Source: Bradyrhizobium manausense
GTDB taxonomy: Bacteria; Pseudomonadota; Alphaproteobacteria; Rhizobiales; Xanthobacteraceae
Reading direction: 5' to 3'
DNA length: 59,997 nt
Assembly (NCBI RefSeq): GCF_018129685.1
Contig: NZ_JAFCLG010000029.1
Location: 1-59,997, forward strand
Part shown: one piece after another, positions 44,903 to 54,432 of the stretch
Layout of the letters: every line of letters starts with the position of its first letter
Position numbering within the stretch: the first letter of the stretch is position 1
Program-made: the position numbers and the translations under genes
The notes under the pieces: generated by a model
Seen by the model: only the letters and a program-made list of their open reading frames with translations
Database searches by the model: none
Told to the model about the DNA's origin: nothing

Positions 44903-45658
44903 TCAGTTGACCTGCCAAGGCCTCCATTCCTGCAACTCGATGCCAGGCACACTGACTTCGATTCCCATCTCTCGAAGCCGCTTAGCCAACTGTCGCCTAT
45001 ACTTTTCGCGCGTTTGAGCAGTCGCCAACAGCAGATCGTCGCGAGCAGACCAGCCAGAGCCTACGAGAAGATCCGCCGCATCGTACACAAATCCTGAGCC
45101 GACAAGCACCGAAAACTCGGTTCGGACGTTTTCTCGTAAATCGTCGGGCAAGAACGCATAGACCGTCAATGCAACCTTGCAACGTTTCAGCGCTATCCAA
45201 CCCTCATAGGGACCGAGCTCGTATGATCTTCGCAGCAGCGCTATGTTTTCCGGCTGCAGCCCCCGCTCGAAGTTTTGAAGCCAAAAAAGTACGAACCATA
45301 GGAATGAATCCGACGGAGCGCAGGAAAGCGACCTTCGTATGCCTTGCACAGCTCTGTTCCGCTCGAGGTCAAACTCGTCCGGCTCCGAACTATCAAGCGC
45401 TACCTGGACCTGCCGACCTCGAATGATCGCGGCGTTATGCAATCCTCTTGGATAGCACTGGCTAACGTCGCTCGTAAGTCTAAGAACCTTGCTACTGGAT
45501 TCAATATCACTGTAGTCAATATTCTCTCGACGAATAATCTTCGACGCAAGATCATCAAGGCTTGCAACGTGAATTTGAGACAAGCCAAATCCAAGCACCC
45601 AAGCCCCGGCTAGGATTGCTATGAAAAGAACGGCACTCCTGACTATCCAGTTCGTCAA
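44903..45658 (-). CDS. membrane-anchored periplasmic protein at the end of the assembly operon
   Basis: A 251-residue protein. Residues about 8-28 are an N-terminal membrane anchor; the rest is a helical domain that looks repeat-like (F-L-W-F-V-L-F-W-L-Q-N, then A-L-L-R-R-S-Y-E-L-G-P-Y-E-G-W-I). The TTG start overlaps the wzc stop as TTGA, so it is translationally coupled to the co-polymerase. A similar middle section (hydrophobic L-W-x-x-L-A-L, S-Y-x-L-x-P, then an arginine) appears in the protein at 57247, which suggests a shared, unnamed family. Role in polymer assembly is inferred from coupling only. Confidence 0.65.
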   Translation of the reverse strand: MTNWIVRSAVLFIAILAGAWVLGFGLSQIHVASLDDLASKIIRRENIDYSDIESSSKVLRLTSDVSQCYPRGLHNAAIIRGRQVQVALDSSEPDEFDLERNRAVQGIRRSLSCAPSDSFLWFVLFWLQNFERGLQPENIALLRRSYELGPYEGWIALKRCKVALTVYAFLPDDLRENVRTEFSVLVGSGFVYDAADLLVGSGWSARDDLLLATAQTREKYRRQLAKRLREMGIEVSVPGIELQEWRPWQVN

Positions 45659-48015
45659 TCGACGTAACCATACCGATCGTAGTAGCGAGCTTGGTAGTAG
45701 TTGCCTCGGAACGAATCATATCTGTTGAGCTGGCCGATATCCGCCTTATTCAACACCGCGCCCAGAATCTTACCTTCGAGCATCGGAGCGTCCTTGAGAG
45801 CATGCCCGATGGCTTCTCGATGCGTGCGCCCCCATTCGATTACGAGAAGATAACCGTCGATCAGTTTGACGGTCGTTCGCGCATCGATAATCGGCGACAA
45901 TGGCGGCAAATCCACGATTACCCATTCATATCTTTCACGCAAAGCGGCCATCAGCTTGCTCATTCCCGACGACGATAGGATTTCAGAAGACTGAGCGACT
46001 CGGGAAGTAGAGACCATCGGCAAGAACGCCAAACCGGTCGCAGGATCTTCCAGCAGGACAGCGTCGAGCGGATTGCCCTCTAACACGACTTCCAGCAAGC
46101 CAACTTTGGCTGTGGAAGCCATCGTCCTGGTCAGCGATGGGTTGCGGAGGTCCGCATCTACAAGAACCACTCTAGCGCCGCTGAGCGCGACGACCTTTGC
46201 GAGCGACGCGGCAATCGTGGTTTTGCCTTCATTTGGCAAGGCCGAGATGACCCCGAGCACTCTTGTCTGCTCGTCCATAAAATGAACGTCTGCGGCGACC
46301 TTAATGGAACGGATCGATTCCGTGAAGCGAGAAAACGGCTCCTCCTCGACGAGTCTGATAACACCCGTTTGCTGATCTAGAACCGCATTCTCCTCATGCC
46401 TCTGGCCACTACTGCCTGGGGCATTTGCTTGCGACAAAGCCAACGCTGAACGGACTCGCGAAACAATAGGAGCCGATGCTCTATCCGGACCGCGAGCCGA
46501 CTTCACTGAAGGGACCACGGCAACACAGCTAACGCCAATCAAGGCCTCAACTTGCTGTCCCGTACGGATCACCTGATCAAGCGCATCTCTCAACCACCCC
46601 GCGCCAAAACCTAAGAACGCGCCGCCAACGATAGCTCCAGCAATGATGAGCAATGTCTTGGGATCCGACGGCTTGAGTGCCGGAGACGCATCAGTAATCA
46701 ACCTGGCGTCAGTCATGGGGAACGATTGTTGTTGGACCGAAAGCATATAAAGTTGTAAGAAGTTGTCCGATAGCGCGCGCGCACTTTGCGCGTTGCTTTC
46801 AAGATCTCTCAGGATGATTTGGGCTTGGCTAGTATCATTGGACTGGTCAATCGTGGCCTTAAGGCTGGCCTGCACCGAACTCTCGCGCGCCTTGGCGATT
46901 TCGAGATCGCTCTTATACGTCTCCCCGATACGCCGAAGTTCGTCCAAGATCGATCTTCGGATTTCTCGCATTTGGTTGCGCAAATTGACCACGGCAAGAT
47001 GCTGAGCACCGTAGCGTTTCGACCAGTCTGCCTCGCGCGCAGAAAGATCGAGATATTGCTGACGAAGCCGCGTGATCACATCGTTTCGCAGCGAGTCTGC
47101 AACCGTCGCGATGTCATTGAAGAAATGACCGGTATCGCCGTCGTCTGACTTAAGAATTTCCGTCAGTCTGTCGTAGCGCGCCTGCGCTTCCGCCGTCTGA
47201 GCTCTTGCGATTGTCAGCGCGCTATTCGTCTCCGCAAGTTGCTGCTCGTTCAGCAATCGCCCGCCGGTATCCACAATGTTGTTCTTAGCTTTGTAATCAA
47301 CCACCGCTCGATCGGCTGAAGACGCCTGCGCCCTCAGTTCCTTCAATCGATCTTGAAGCCAAGTCGCCGCTCGGCGTGATGCCTGATACTTTGCTTCAAG
47401 CGCGTCGACGAAATAAGCCTCCGCGATTCCGTTCGCGATTCGCGCGGAAAGGTCCGGATCTCTGGACTTGTAGGAAACGTCGATCACATAACTCAGGCCG
47501 CGGCGCTTGACGTTAAGATTTTTAAGAAGGTTCTCGAGAACGTTACGCGTAATGGACTGGCTAGACGCGCTCTCCGGGGCCGACAAGAGAGCGAAAACTG
47601 GTCCAATTATACGGCCGATCAATCCCGGCTCCGTGAACTCTGGATTGTGGATGAGATCGAGGTCTTTAATGACAGAAAGCGCCACTTTTTCCGACGTGAT
47701 AATCTCAACTTGACTATCAACGGTTGCTGAATCGAGCGGCGTATCAACGCCCAAGGGAGAAGACTGTTGCTGCAGCAACTGAGTCTTGCGGCTATCGATG
47801 ATCAGTGCTGCCGTACTGGTATATTTCTTCGAAGCGGTCAAAACATAAGCGGACGCAAGACCCACGCAAACAAGTAGCGTAAAAATGATGTAGGGCAGCT
47901 GCCGCCGTACCAAGCTCTTGATTGCGAGCAGAAGATCCTTGAACGATGCGAGGTCGTTAAACTGTTCGTGCGAATCGGTTTTCGATTTGAAGGTCTGCGG
48001 GCCAACCTGAAGCAT
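45655..48015 (-). CDS. Wzc/ExoP-like polysaccharide co-polymerase and tyrosine autokinase
   Basis: A 786-residue protein. The N-terminus has a membrane helix (about 41-60), a Wzz-type domain and long coiled coils (about 200-420), with a second helix near 460-480. The C-terminal cytoplasmic BY-kinase has Walker A S-A-L-P-N-E-G-K-T-T (about residue 570), a Walker A' V-V-L-V-D-A-D-L-R-N-P and Walker B V-I-V-D-L-P-P, and ends with a tyrosine cluster (seven tyrosines in the last 21 residues). Such proteins control chain length and work with Wza through cycles of phosphorylation. ATG 48015 is the apparent start. No low-molecular-weight (Wzb) phosphatase gene is seen nearby. Confidence 0.9.
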   Translation of the reverse strand: MLQVGPQTFKSKTDSHEQFNDLASFKDLLLAIKSLVRRQLPYIIFTLLVCVGLASAYVLTASKKYTSTAALIIDSRKTQLLQQQSSPLGVDTPLDSATVDSQVEIITSEKVALSVIKDLDLIHNPEFTEPGLIGRIIGPVFALLSAPESASSQSITRNVLENLLKNLNVKRRGLSYVIDVSYKSRDPDLSARIANGIAEAYFVDALEAKYQASRRAATWLQDRLKELRAQASSADRAVVDYKAKNNIVDTGGRLLNEQQLAETNSALTIARAQTAEAQARYDRLTEILKSDDGDTGHFFNDIATVADSLRNDVITRLRQQYLDLSAREADWSKRYGAQHLAVVNLRNQMREIRRSILDELRRIGETYKSDLEIAKARESSVQASLKATIDQSNDTSQAQIILRDLESNAQSARALSDNFLQLYMLSVQQQSFPMTDARLITDASPALKPSDPKTLLIIAGAIVGGAFLGFGAGWLRDALDQVIRTGQQVEALIGVSCVAVVPSVKSARGPDRASAPIVSRVRSALALSQANAPGSSGQRHEENAVLDQQTGVIRLVEEEPFSRFTESIRSIKVAADVHFMDEQTRVLGVISALPNEGKTTIAASLAKVVALSGARVVLVDADLRNPSLTRTMASTAKVGLLEVVLEGNPLDAVLLEDPATGLAFLPMVSTSRVAQSSEILSSSGMSKLMAALRERYEWVIVDLPPLSPIIDARTTVKLIDGYLLVIEWGRTHREAIGHALKDAPMLEGKILGAVLNKADIGQLNRYDSFRGNYYQARYYDRYGYVD

Positions 48016-48085
48016 CAGTCTCTTTCCTCTGACCGCAGTTCTGGTCGAGCAGAACGTTCGGTTTTGACGCGGCCGCGCACAGCCC

Positions 48086-48739
48086 CTAACGGCTAACGCT
48101 ATTCGATACGGTGATTGTCGTGGTGCTTGAGTCGGTCACACCGGACGCGCCCGTAACACTGGACGTAAAGTAGTTCGTCCCGATCGTCTGTACTCCAGAC
48201 GAAGAAAACGGCTGAAACGAGGAGCCTCCACCGAATGACGACGCCGTCGAAGGACCGGTTCCGTTGCCGACACCTCCACCCGAGACACCCCCGCCAGCAC
48301 CGACGCCTCCGGTTGCTTTACCCGTGACCACGGCGAAATTGGTCTGCGCCAGTTGCGAGTTCGACAGCGACAACTGTATGCCGATGTCGGTCGCAAACGT
48401 AGGATCAGGAACGTTGCAGAGGTTTGCGGCCTGACCAAGCCCGCTGCCGATCGCCGTCTGTTGTCCCGGGTTCGCGTTCTTGAGCAACGCAATTACGGCC
48501 GGCAACGTCGCGGGATTTGATGCGACCATATCGCGAATCGTGACGATCAGGACACCGCCGCCTTGGGCGTTCTCAGGTCTTGCCAACAGCGCCGACGGAT
48601 TCGCCAAAAAATCCGAGATCGTTTGTGCAGGCACCTGCTTATCGGGCTGAAGGCAGGATGCGAATGCATCCTGCGAGAAAAATCCACCAATCATCATCAA
48701 CGAAACATAACCAAACCGGAACTTAACCTTGCTGGCCAT
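48086..48739 (-). CDS. secreted glycine/serine-rich protein in the assembly operon
   Basis: A 217-residue protein with a signal peptide (about residues 1-28, D-A-F-A-S). The mature N-terminal half is helical with two cysteines (S-C-L-Q, N-L-C-N) and the C-terminal half is a low-complexity stretch rich in glycine, serine and threonine (G-G-V-G-A-G-G-G and further). It lies between the polymerase and co-polymerase genes on the same strand, so it probably belongs to the same transcript. I do not recognise the family; a periplasmic or surface role in polysaccharide assembly is inferred. Confidence 0.65.
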   Translation of the reverse strand: MASKVKFRFGYVSLMMIGGFFSQDAFASCLQPDKQVPAQTISDFLANPSALLARPENAQGGGVLIVTIRDMVASNPATLPAVIALLKNANPGQQTAIGSGLGQAANLCNVPDPTFATDIGIQLSLSNSQLAQTNFAVVTGKATGGVGAGGGVSGGGVGNGTGPSTASSFGGGSSFQPFSSSGVQTIGTNYFTSSVTGASGVTDSSTTTITVSNSVSR

Positions 48740-48875
48740 CGCCTCGCCTCAACCTTTGTTGTTCATTTCCAAGTGTTTAAAATAAGATTATACCCAATCT
48801 CAGGGCTCCGATCTCTGACTGAATTTTACCGCAAGGGCAGATCGAAAGATAGCCACCTTCGCGCTGCAGCAAGGC

Positions 48876-50285
48876 TCAATTCGGCGTTTGTTTGGAGGTG
48901 CTTAATCTAGCCCCCCGCCGGGTCAACGGGGCCGCGAGCCCACATCCGAGCAGAACAAAAAAAACCAAGGCAAAGGCCGGGATTTGCAGCGGAAAATCGA
49001 CCATCGTATGCAACGAGGCCGCGACGAGCATGCCGAGAGCCACCGCCGAGACGGTAACATCACCTTTTTGCCGCAGCACCTTTCCGACCAGCAGCGCGCC
49101 AATGACGATCCAGGCGACCACGATAACGGCGGCCATGGGAACCCCGACCTCAGCCGCTATTTCCAGCAACGTGTTGTGGGCGCGATCCCAGACACCCCAA
49201 ACCGAGACGTTCGGGCTGCGATAGGCCGGGAACACCCAAGGAAACGACCCAAGGCCCTTACCAAGCCAGGGCGCGGATTGAATGATGTGCCAGGTCGATT
49301 GATAAGCGTACCAGCGCCCCTCATCAGACACCCCTTCGACGCCAATGCGCTCCGCAAGGCCGCCGCCGAGAAATTGCACGCCAATGGCGGCGCCAACAAC
49401 AGAGCCGACCAGTACCGTCAGAATGCCTTTTCTTGAGCGCAGCACGGGGTGGAAATAGCTGGCTCCGACTACCCCCCATCCGATCAGCGATGCGACCGAA
49501 CCAGCGCGCGAGCGCGTCATGAACATGGCCACCACACAAACCATGAGCGCGGCAAAATTGAAGAGCGTTTGTCGTGAGCGAAGCAGGACTTTTAGCGCAA
49601 CCCGATCAAGATCAAGCCCCACCCGGCGCTTGATATGTTCGAGCATCAGGGCGAGCCACGCCGCTCCGCAACAGCCAAAATAGATAGCCGCGGTGTTGCG
49701 ATTGTAAAACGTGGCCGTAAGCTCTCCGACATATTGCTCTTTGGTATAGGTAAGTATTTTGGTCGGATCGACGATATGGGCGATAATCCCATAAATCGCA
49801 TAGGCTAATCCGCTCCAAGCAAATGCCCTTAAGACCGCTTTGCCGCGCCTTCCGCTGCCCCCGAGGAGCAATCCACACGCGGAGCCAAGGAACACCACAA
49901 GCGACGGACCAAGCGCAAGAACCGGTTGCATTTTGACAGTTGAGGGCGATCCCGGGATGTCCTCTCCAAGCAAGCGCGAGGTCTCTTTCCAAATTGGATC
50001 GTTGAGCACCCCTCCAAGGAAATTAGGAGGCGCCATTTGAACAGCAATCACGATCGACCAGCACAGCGCTAGTAGAGCCCAACCGAGCAACAGCCTGTTT
50101 TGGGACGGACCGATCGGTTGGCTGCAGGCCAGCAGCGCCGCCGCGCTAAGGACTCCGACCCAGAGCGTAATGGCCCCGATACCGACCGAGCCAAATGGAA
50201 ACGGCGCGCAGCTAATGGAAAAGCATACAAGCCACAAGGAAGCAGCGCCAAACCATCGCTGCAGCCTGTCCGTTAGCAAACTCAC
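48876..50285 (-). CDS. O-antigen ligase/polymerase-like membrane protein
   Basis: A 469-residue protein with about 11-12 membrane helices. The family region (F-Y-N-R-N-T-A-A-I-Y-F-G, then M-T-R-S-R-A-G, and P-W-L-G-K-G-L-G-S-F-P, R-A-H-N-T-L-L-E-I-A-A-E-V-G in a large periplasmic loop) is the Wzy_C type. It sits between the Wza-like and Wzc-like genes, the usual place for a Wzy polymerase. The GTG start overlaps the wza stop as GTGA. It is the second of three polymerase-like proteins in the window. Confidence 0.83.
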   Translation of the reverse strand: MSLLTDRLQRWFGAASLWLVCFSISCAPFPFGSVGIGAITLWVGVLSAAALLACSQPIGPSQNRLLLGWALLALCWSIVIAVQMAPPNFLGGVLNDPIWKETSRLLGEDIPGSPSTVKMQPVLALGPSLVVFLGSACGLLLGGSGRRGKAVLRAFAWSGLAYAIYGIIAHIVDPTKILTYTKEQYVGELTATFYNRNTAAIYFGCCGAAWLALMLEHIKRRVGLDLDRVALKVLLRSRQTLFNFAALMVCVVAMFMTRSRAGSVASLIGWGVVGASYFHPVLRSRKGILTVLVGSVVGAAIGVQFLGGGLAERIGVEGVSDEGRWYAYQSTWHIIQSAPWLGKGLGSFPWVFPAYRSPNVSVWGVWDRAHNTLLEIAAEVGVPMAAVIVVAWIVIGALLVGKVLRQKGDVTVSAVALGMLVAASLHTMVDFPLQIPAFALVFFVLLGCGLAAPLTRRGARLSTSKQTPN

Positions 50286-51475
50286 AGCTTTGAGTTGATC
50301 CTGAGGATTTGAACGTTGTTTGCCGCAACAACCGAGTCGTTCGCCGTAGCGATGATGACGCGCACGTATTGCAAGAATTTAGCAGAATCGACCGTGGCTG
50401 CATTAGCCGCAAACAGAACGTCCTTGTCCCGCATATCGAACTTTGTGGCTAGGAAGTACCCCGCCGGATCGCGGAAATCCGCATTGTAGATCACAGGAAC
50501 GAGCGGACCTACGAATTTAGAGCAATCGACCCCAAGCCGTTCGGCGAGCTCGCGCGGCTCACGGCGATAGACGAACACCCCCGCAGGCTCTGCTTGGGCA
50601 TCAAGCAATCCACCCGCCTTCGCCATGGCCTGGGCCATGTTGATCTTCCACATGTCGAAATTGAACTGGCCCTGCTGACCGGCGGCGCCAAAAGCCAAGA
50701 ACACCTGCGGCTCGCGATAAACGTAGATCGTATCTTCTGGATGCACCCAAATGTTGTTGGCGGGCTGATAGACCAACGCGCCAAACGGAACCGTTGCGCG
50801 CTTTCCATGACGTTCGAGCGTGACCCAGGTTTCCCACCCCTGCCCCTTGATGCCCCCCGCGCGGGTAATAGCATCGAGCACATGCTCGCCTGCCGCATTA
50901 GCGGCAAACCGATTGGGGTTATTCACCTCGCCCAAAACACTGATCAAGGACGTGTTCTGTGTGACCAGGGCAACGACCGCCTGCGGCTCGATTGCTCGGT
51001 TTCCGATAGCCTTGACAATATCCTGTTGAATTTCACCAGGCGTCCGACCGGCGGCCTTCACGGCCCCTGCATAGGGCACCGTGATGTTACCAAGCGAATC
51101 AACGTTTTGGTTGGGCAATTGGACGAAATTGCCGGGCCGAACACCGGCCTCTGCCGGAATAAACAAACCACCCGCCGCAGCTTCAAAAACAGTGACCGAA
51201 ACGACGTCGCCAATGCCAAATTTGATGGTCGGGGGCGGTCGGCTGTCCGGGAACGATCCAGCAAGAGCGCCAGGGCCGTACTCCTTCAGGATATCGACCA
51301 CGCCAGGGGTAAGCTTAACGAGGCCATAGTCGGGCCCCGCCAGGGTCTGACCCGATTTGATCACATGATCCTCGGGCCCCGACATGGGCATGATCGAGCA
51401 CCCTGCCGCCGAAAGCGCCAGAAACCCCAAAATTCCCCAAAAAGATAGGCTTCTTCGCACCCATAAGCCCCACAT
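50282..51475 (-). CDS. Wza-like polysaccharide export lipoprotein
   Basis: A 397-residue outer-membrane exporter. The lipobox L-S-A-A-G-C puts the lipidated cysteine at residue 26. The Poly_export domain (about 75-165: F-G-I-G-D-V-V-S-V-T-V-F-E, I-T-V-P-Y-A-G-x-V) and two SLBB-type domains (V-L-G-E-V-N-N-P, then A-G-G) follow. It forms the outer-membrane channel for the polymer and works with Wzc. I chose ATG 51475, since an earlier frame start (51637) would put the signal peptide deep inside the protein. Its 3' end is coupled to the polymerase gene. Confidence 0.88.
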   Translation of the reverse strand: MWGLWVRRSLSFWGILGFLALSAAGCSIMPMSGPEDHVIKSGQTLAGPDYGLVKLTPGVVDILKEYGPGALAGSFPDSRPPPTIKFGIGDVVSVTVFEAAAGGLFIPAEAGVRPGNFVQLPNQNVDSLGNITVPYAGAVKAAGRTPGEIQQDIVKAIGNRAIEPQAVVALVTQNTSLISVLGEVNNPNRFAANAAGEHVLDAITRAGGIKGQGWETWVTLERHGKRATVPFGALVYQPANNIWVHPEDTIYVYREPQVFLAFGAAGQQGQFNFDMWKINMAQAMAKAGGLLDAQAEPAGVFVYRREPRELAERLGVDCSKFVGPLVPVIYNADFRDPAGYFLATKFDMRDKDVLFAANAATVDSAKFLQYVRVIIATANDSVVAANNVQILRINSKL

Positions 51476-51645
51476 TGCAGACCGACGATTGGGCCAAATA
51501 GCCCCCTCAGTCAACGCGGATTCGCCGACCGCCGAGAATCCCGGAACGGCTGTTGCGCTACAGTTACAGTTAACGAGCGGAAACCTTAAAACAACCTTAC
51601 CCCGCCCATCGGGGATGGGCGCAAGCAGCGATCGCAAGCAACTGA

Positions 51646-53181
51646 TTAATAAGCGTTGCGGCTGCGGGGCAACTCAAAGCATGTGAGAACCAGGATCTTC
51701 AGATCCAGGTACAAGCTCCAGTTGTTGATGTACCAGATGTCGTGCTCGATGCGAGCCCGCATCTGCTCAACCCGGGCGGTTTCCCCTCGATACCCGTGAA
51801 TTTGCGCCCAGCCGGTAATACCGGGCTTCACGTGATGCCGGAAAGCATATTCCGAGAGCAGATTTCCATAATGACTATCATGCGCGAGCGCGTGCGGCCT
51901 CGGGCCAACAAGAGACATCTCGCCGCGCAACACGTTGATCAGTTGGGGAATTTCGTCGATGCTCGTCCGGCGCAACAGACGCCCCACGCGGGTAACGCGG
52001 GCATCATGTCGCTGCGCCTGAACGACATTTGCGCCGTCCTCCATGACGGACATCGTTCTAAACTTGAAAATCGGGAATTGCCTGGAATTGAAGCCATTCC
52101 TGCGTTGCCGGAAGAACACCGGCCCAACTGAGTCAAGTTTAATGGCAAGTCCCGTCATGACCATCAGCGGCGTCAGGAGCAAAAGCCCGATCGACGCCCC
52201 AACAATATCAAGGGCGCGCTTGCAAAGACGCTCGATAAACGAAAGCGGCGCGCGCTGGATTTCAAGCGATAGCGAATGGCGAAGCCGATATGACGGGTTC
52301 TTAGTCAGCGCTCGGATTTGACGATCCGGCAGCAATTGCACCGGCAATGGGGAGATCCGCAACCGATCGCGCAGAAGCTCAAGCTTTCGCTGCTCGTTCC
52401 ATGGCAGCACGAGAACAACCTCATCCGCGCCGCTCTCCCGCGCGATCCTGACGGCGTCTTCCACCGACGCGGCCTCATCCTCCGTCATGCTAAATCCGTT
52501 GCCCTTCCCTTGCGGGAGCGGAACGCGATCGACCTCCGTGATTCCATAGCGCTCAAGAAGCTCATGATTGCCGAGCGCAGCAAGTTCATCCCGCGTGCCC
52601 AAGAGAACGGCCCGCTGGCCGCTGACCTGACCATCGGCCACCGCACTGACCGCAAGCCCCTTCACATGATGCCGCGACCAAACGAGAAGGATCAGAGCAA
52701 GCAATTCAAACGAGACCACGGAACCGCGCGAAAAATCGGCCCCACTCTTCATCAAAAAGGCCACGAGAGCTAGCAGCAGGCTTACCAGCATCCAATTGGC
52801 AAAAATGCGCCCCGCATCCTTCCGGCGGGATAACGTTGAACGGATTTCGTAGAAACCGTTCGATTGCCCCACCAAGACGTATAAAACCGCAGCCGTAAGC
52901 CCGACGCCAATCAGTTGCTCCGAATTTTTAAATTTGCCATTGGCAGCGATTTGGTACAGTCCCCCTCCCAAATAACTTGCCGCGACAATCAGAAAGGCAT
53001 CAAAACTTGCAAGAAGATGCCGCAAAGCAGCAAACGGAATTGTCCAGCTTCGGGCGCGATCGTTCGCCGCAGGTGGTAGAAGGATCGGGAACTTTGAATC
53101 TTGATTGGGAGCCGGAAGGGCCTGCGGAGAAGCTGGAACCTTGTCTGACCGCCGCACAGAATGGAACTCGTGGGGTTTCAA
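51646..53181 (-). CDS. undecaprenyl-phosphate sugar phosphotransferase (initiating enzyme)
   Basis: A 511-residue polyisoprenyl-phosphate hexose-1-phosphotransferase (WbaP/PssY/ExoY superfamily). It has four N-terminal membrane segments, a central Rossmann-like CoA-binding-type domain, then a further helix and the C-terminal sugar-transferase domain (K-R-A-L-D-I-V-G-A, F-K-F-R-T-M, D-E-I-P-Q-L-I-N-V-L-R-G-E-M-S-L-V-G-P-R-P, then P-G-I-T-G-W-A-Q). It starts the lipid-linked repeat by adding the first sugar phosphate. I chose TTG 53181, which has GGAGG 5 bases upstream; ATG 53307 is possible but would leave only 24 bases for both divergent promoters. Confidence 0.85.
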   Translation of the reverse strand: MKPHEFHSVRRSDKVPASPQALPAPNQDSKFPILLPPAANDRARSWTIPFAALRHLLASFDAFLIVAASYLGGGLYQIAANGKFKNSEQLIGVGLTAAVLYVLVGQSNGFYEIRSTLSRRKDAGRIFANWMLVSLLLALVAFLMKSGADFSRGSVVSFELLALILLVWSRHHVKGLAVSAVADGQVSGQRAVLLGTRDELAALGNHELLERYGITEVDRVPLPQGKGNGFSMTEDEAASVEDAVRIARESGADEVVLVLPWNEQRKLELLRDRLRISPLPVQLLPDRQIRALTKNPSYRLRHSLSLEIQRAPLSFIERLCKRALDIVGASIGLLLLTPLMVMTGLAIKLDSVGPVFFRQRRNGFNSRQFPIFKFRTMSVMEDGANVVQAQRHDARVTRVGRLLRRTSIDEIPQLINVLRGEMSLVGPRPHALAHDSHYGNLLSEYAFRHHVKPGITGWAQIHGYRGETARVEQMRARIEHDIWYINNWSLYLDLKILVLTCFELPRSRNAY

Positions 53182-53331
53182 GGCGACCTCCAACAAATGC
53201 ACGTTAAGCAAACGATTCTTGAATAAAATTGCAACGGAATTTTGTTGCGATGCAGCGCGAGGCACGATTAATTTACCGTGAACCGTCTTTGCCAAAATTT
53301 TGTTCATTCAGTCAAGTTAATTAGCCGGCCT
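53182..53331. promoter_or_regulatory. divergent promoter region with ATTGCAAC-N8-GTTGCGAT inverted repeat
   Basis: It separates the initiating-enzyme gene from a divergent secreted-protein gene. An inverted repeat with 7 of 8 matching positions lies at 53228-53235 and 53244-53251 (start-to-start 16 bases). Its half sites resemble the ATTGCAAT palindromes at 26001 and 26018. A shared regulator is possible but not shown. Confidence 0.35.
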
Positions 53332-53928
53332 ATGGCGCGTACACTTGTGAGATATCTAGCGATTATCGCAGCTTTCGGGTTTGCTGGGCCGTTTCGAGCC
53401 TCGGCCCAGCTTCCCCCATCCTGCTTAACGCCCGGCGGCTCCAACCAATCCGATTGCAGCAACGGCATCGCCAATGCGCTGTCCTCGACGAACCGGTTAA
53501 CGCCGTTGCAAGACGGGTGGACTTTGGTTCGGACGAAGCTCGAAATCGGGAGCCCAGAACAAATCTCAATCATGCACCAGGCTGATACCGCATCGAACAT
53601 TGGTCTGGCAGGCATCAGCCTGAGGTGCGCTGCGAACGGCGTCGATGTGATGCTTGTTGTTCTTGAGCCGGTCCCCCCAGGGACGCATCCCTCAATCACG
53701 ATTGCCGCCAACGGTCAGCAGCGCTCCTTCGATACATCCGTCCTACCCGGACGTCGCTCTCTCCGTCTTCTGCCACAAGCAGAACCCCTCCCCACCCCAG
53801 ATTGGCTCCAGTCGCACACGTTATCGGTGAAAGTAGAACTAGGACCGAGTTCGGTTCACGGCGTCCTGCCGATCGATGGCATGATAGGCGCCCTTCAAAC
53901 ACTTCGTAGCGCTTGCTCCGCAAGGTAA
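53332..53928 (+). CDS. secreted protein of unknown function (198 aa)
   Basis: A signal peptide of about 25 residues (ending A-S-A-Q) precedes a mature part of mostly beta character with four cysteines (P-S-C-L, D-C-S, L-R-C-A, A-C-S). The start ATG 53332 was chosen because the signal peptide begins there. It lies divergent from the initiating enzyme and upstream of two membrane-protein genes on the same strand. No family recognised. Confidence 0.65.
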   Translation: MARTLVRYLAIIAAFGFAGPFRASAQLPPSCLTPGGSNQSDCSNGIANALSSTNRLTPLQDGWTLVRTKLEIGSPEQISIMHQADTASNIGLAGISLRCAANGVDVMLVVLEPVPPGTHPSITIAANGQQRSFDTSVLPGRRSLRLLPQAEPLPTPDWLQSHTLSVKVELGPSSVHGVLPIDGMIGALQTLRSACSAR

Positions 53929-54009
53929 TCGGAGCATTTGCGAGCATTATCGTGATTTGATTCATGTTTTTTTAGCGCGCCCCGGCGATGTTATGGCTGG
54001 GGAGCTGCA

Positions 54010-54291
54010 ATGTTGGCCTTTTTGATTTTGCTTTTTTTGACAGGCGCTGTGTTCGCGTGGCGCTTTCGCGTTTTCGCGATTGCCTTCATGTCGGGCTGCG
54101 CACTCATCGGCGCGTTAATGACCCTAACGGCCTCCCACGGCATCTTGTCCGCGCTTCTCTCCGCTTCCGTCTTGGCAGCCGCGCCACAGCTTGGATACGC
54201 AACGGGATTGGCGACGCGCCTGATTTTAGCATCCCAACGCATGCCGCAGACTGGTGGTCGGCGCGATACAGCAGCTCAGCGAGTGAACTGA
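54010..54291 (+). CDS. small two- to three-helix membrane protein (93 aa)
   Basis: ATG 54010 is preceded by GGGGAG. Residues 1-21, 23-43 and 45-72 are hydrophobic and could form two or three helices; the C-terminus is short and basic. No domain is recognised. It lies between the secreted protein and a polymerase-like gene, on the same strand, and may be co-transcribed with them. Confidence 0.55.
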   Translation: MLAFLILLFLTGAVFAWRFRVFAIAFMSGCALIGALMTLTASHGILSALLSASVLAAAPQLGYATGLATRLILASQRMPQTGGRRDTAAQRVN

Positions 54292-54432
54292 CTTTTCCTG
54301 TGCCCGGCTCTTGACCAGATCGATTAGGGCGTAGGTTAAAATCGCCGCTGCGCCAAGCCACCAAATATGCCATGTATTTCTTGAGCCGCTTCGCTGAAGG
54401 AGCGGCCGGCGAGTCTTGGGAAAGCAAACAAG

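Noticed and set aside
48136..48492. Minus-strand frame of 118 codons inside the secreted glycine/serine-rich gene
   Set aside because: A shadow frame rich in arginine with no domain; the signal-peptide frame 48086-48739 is the real one.
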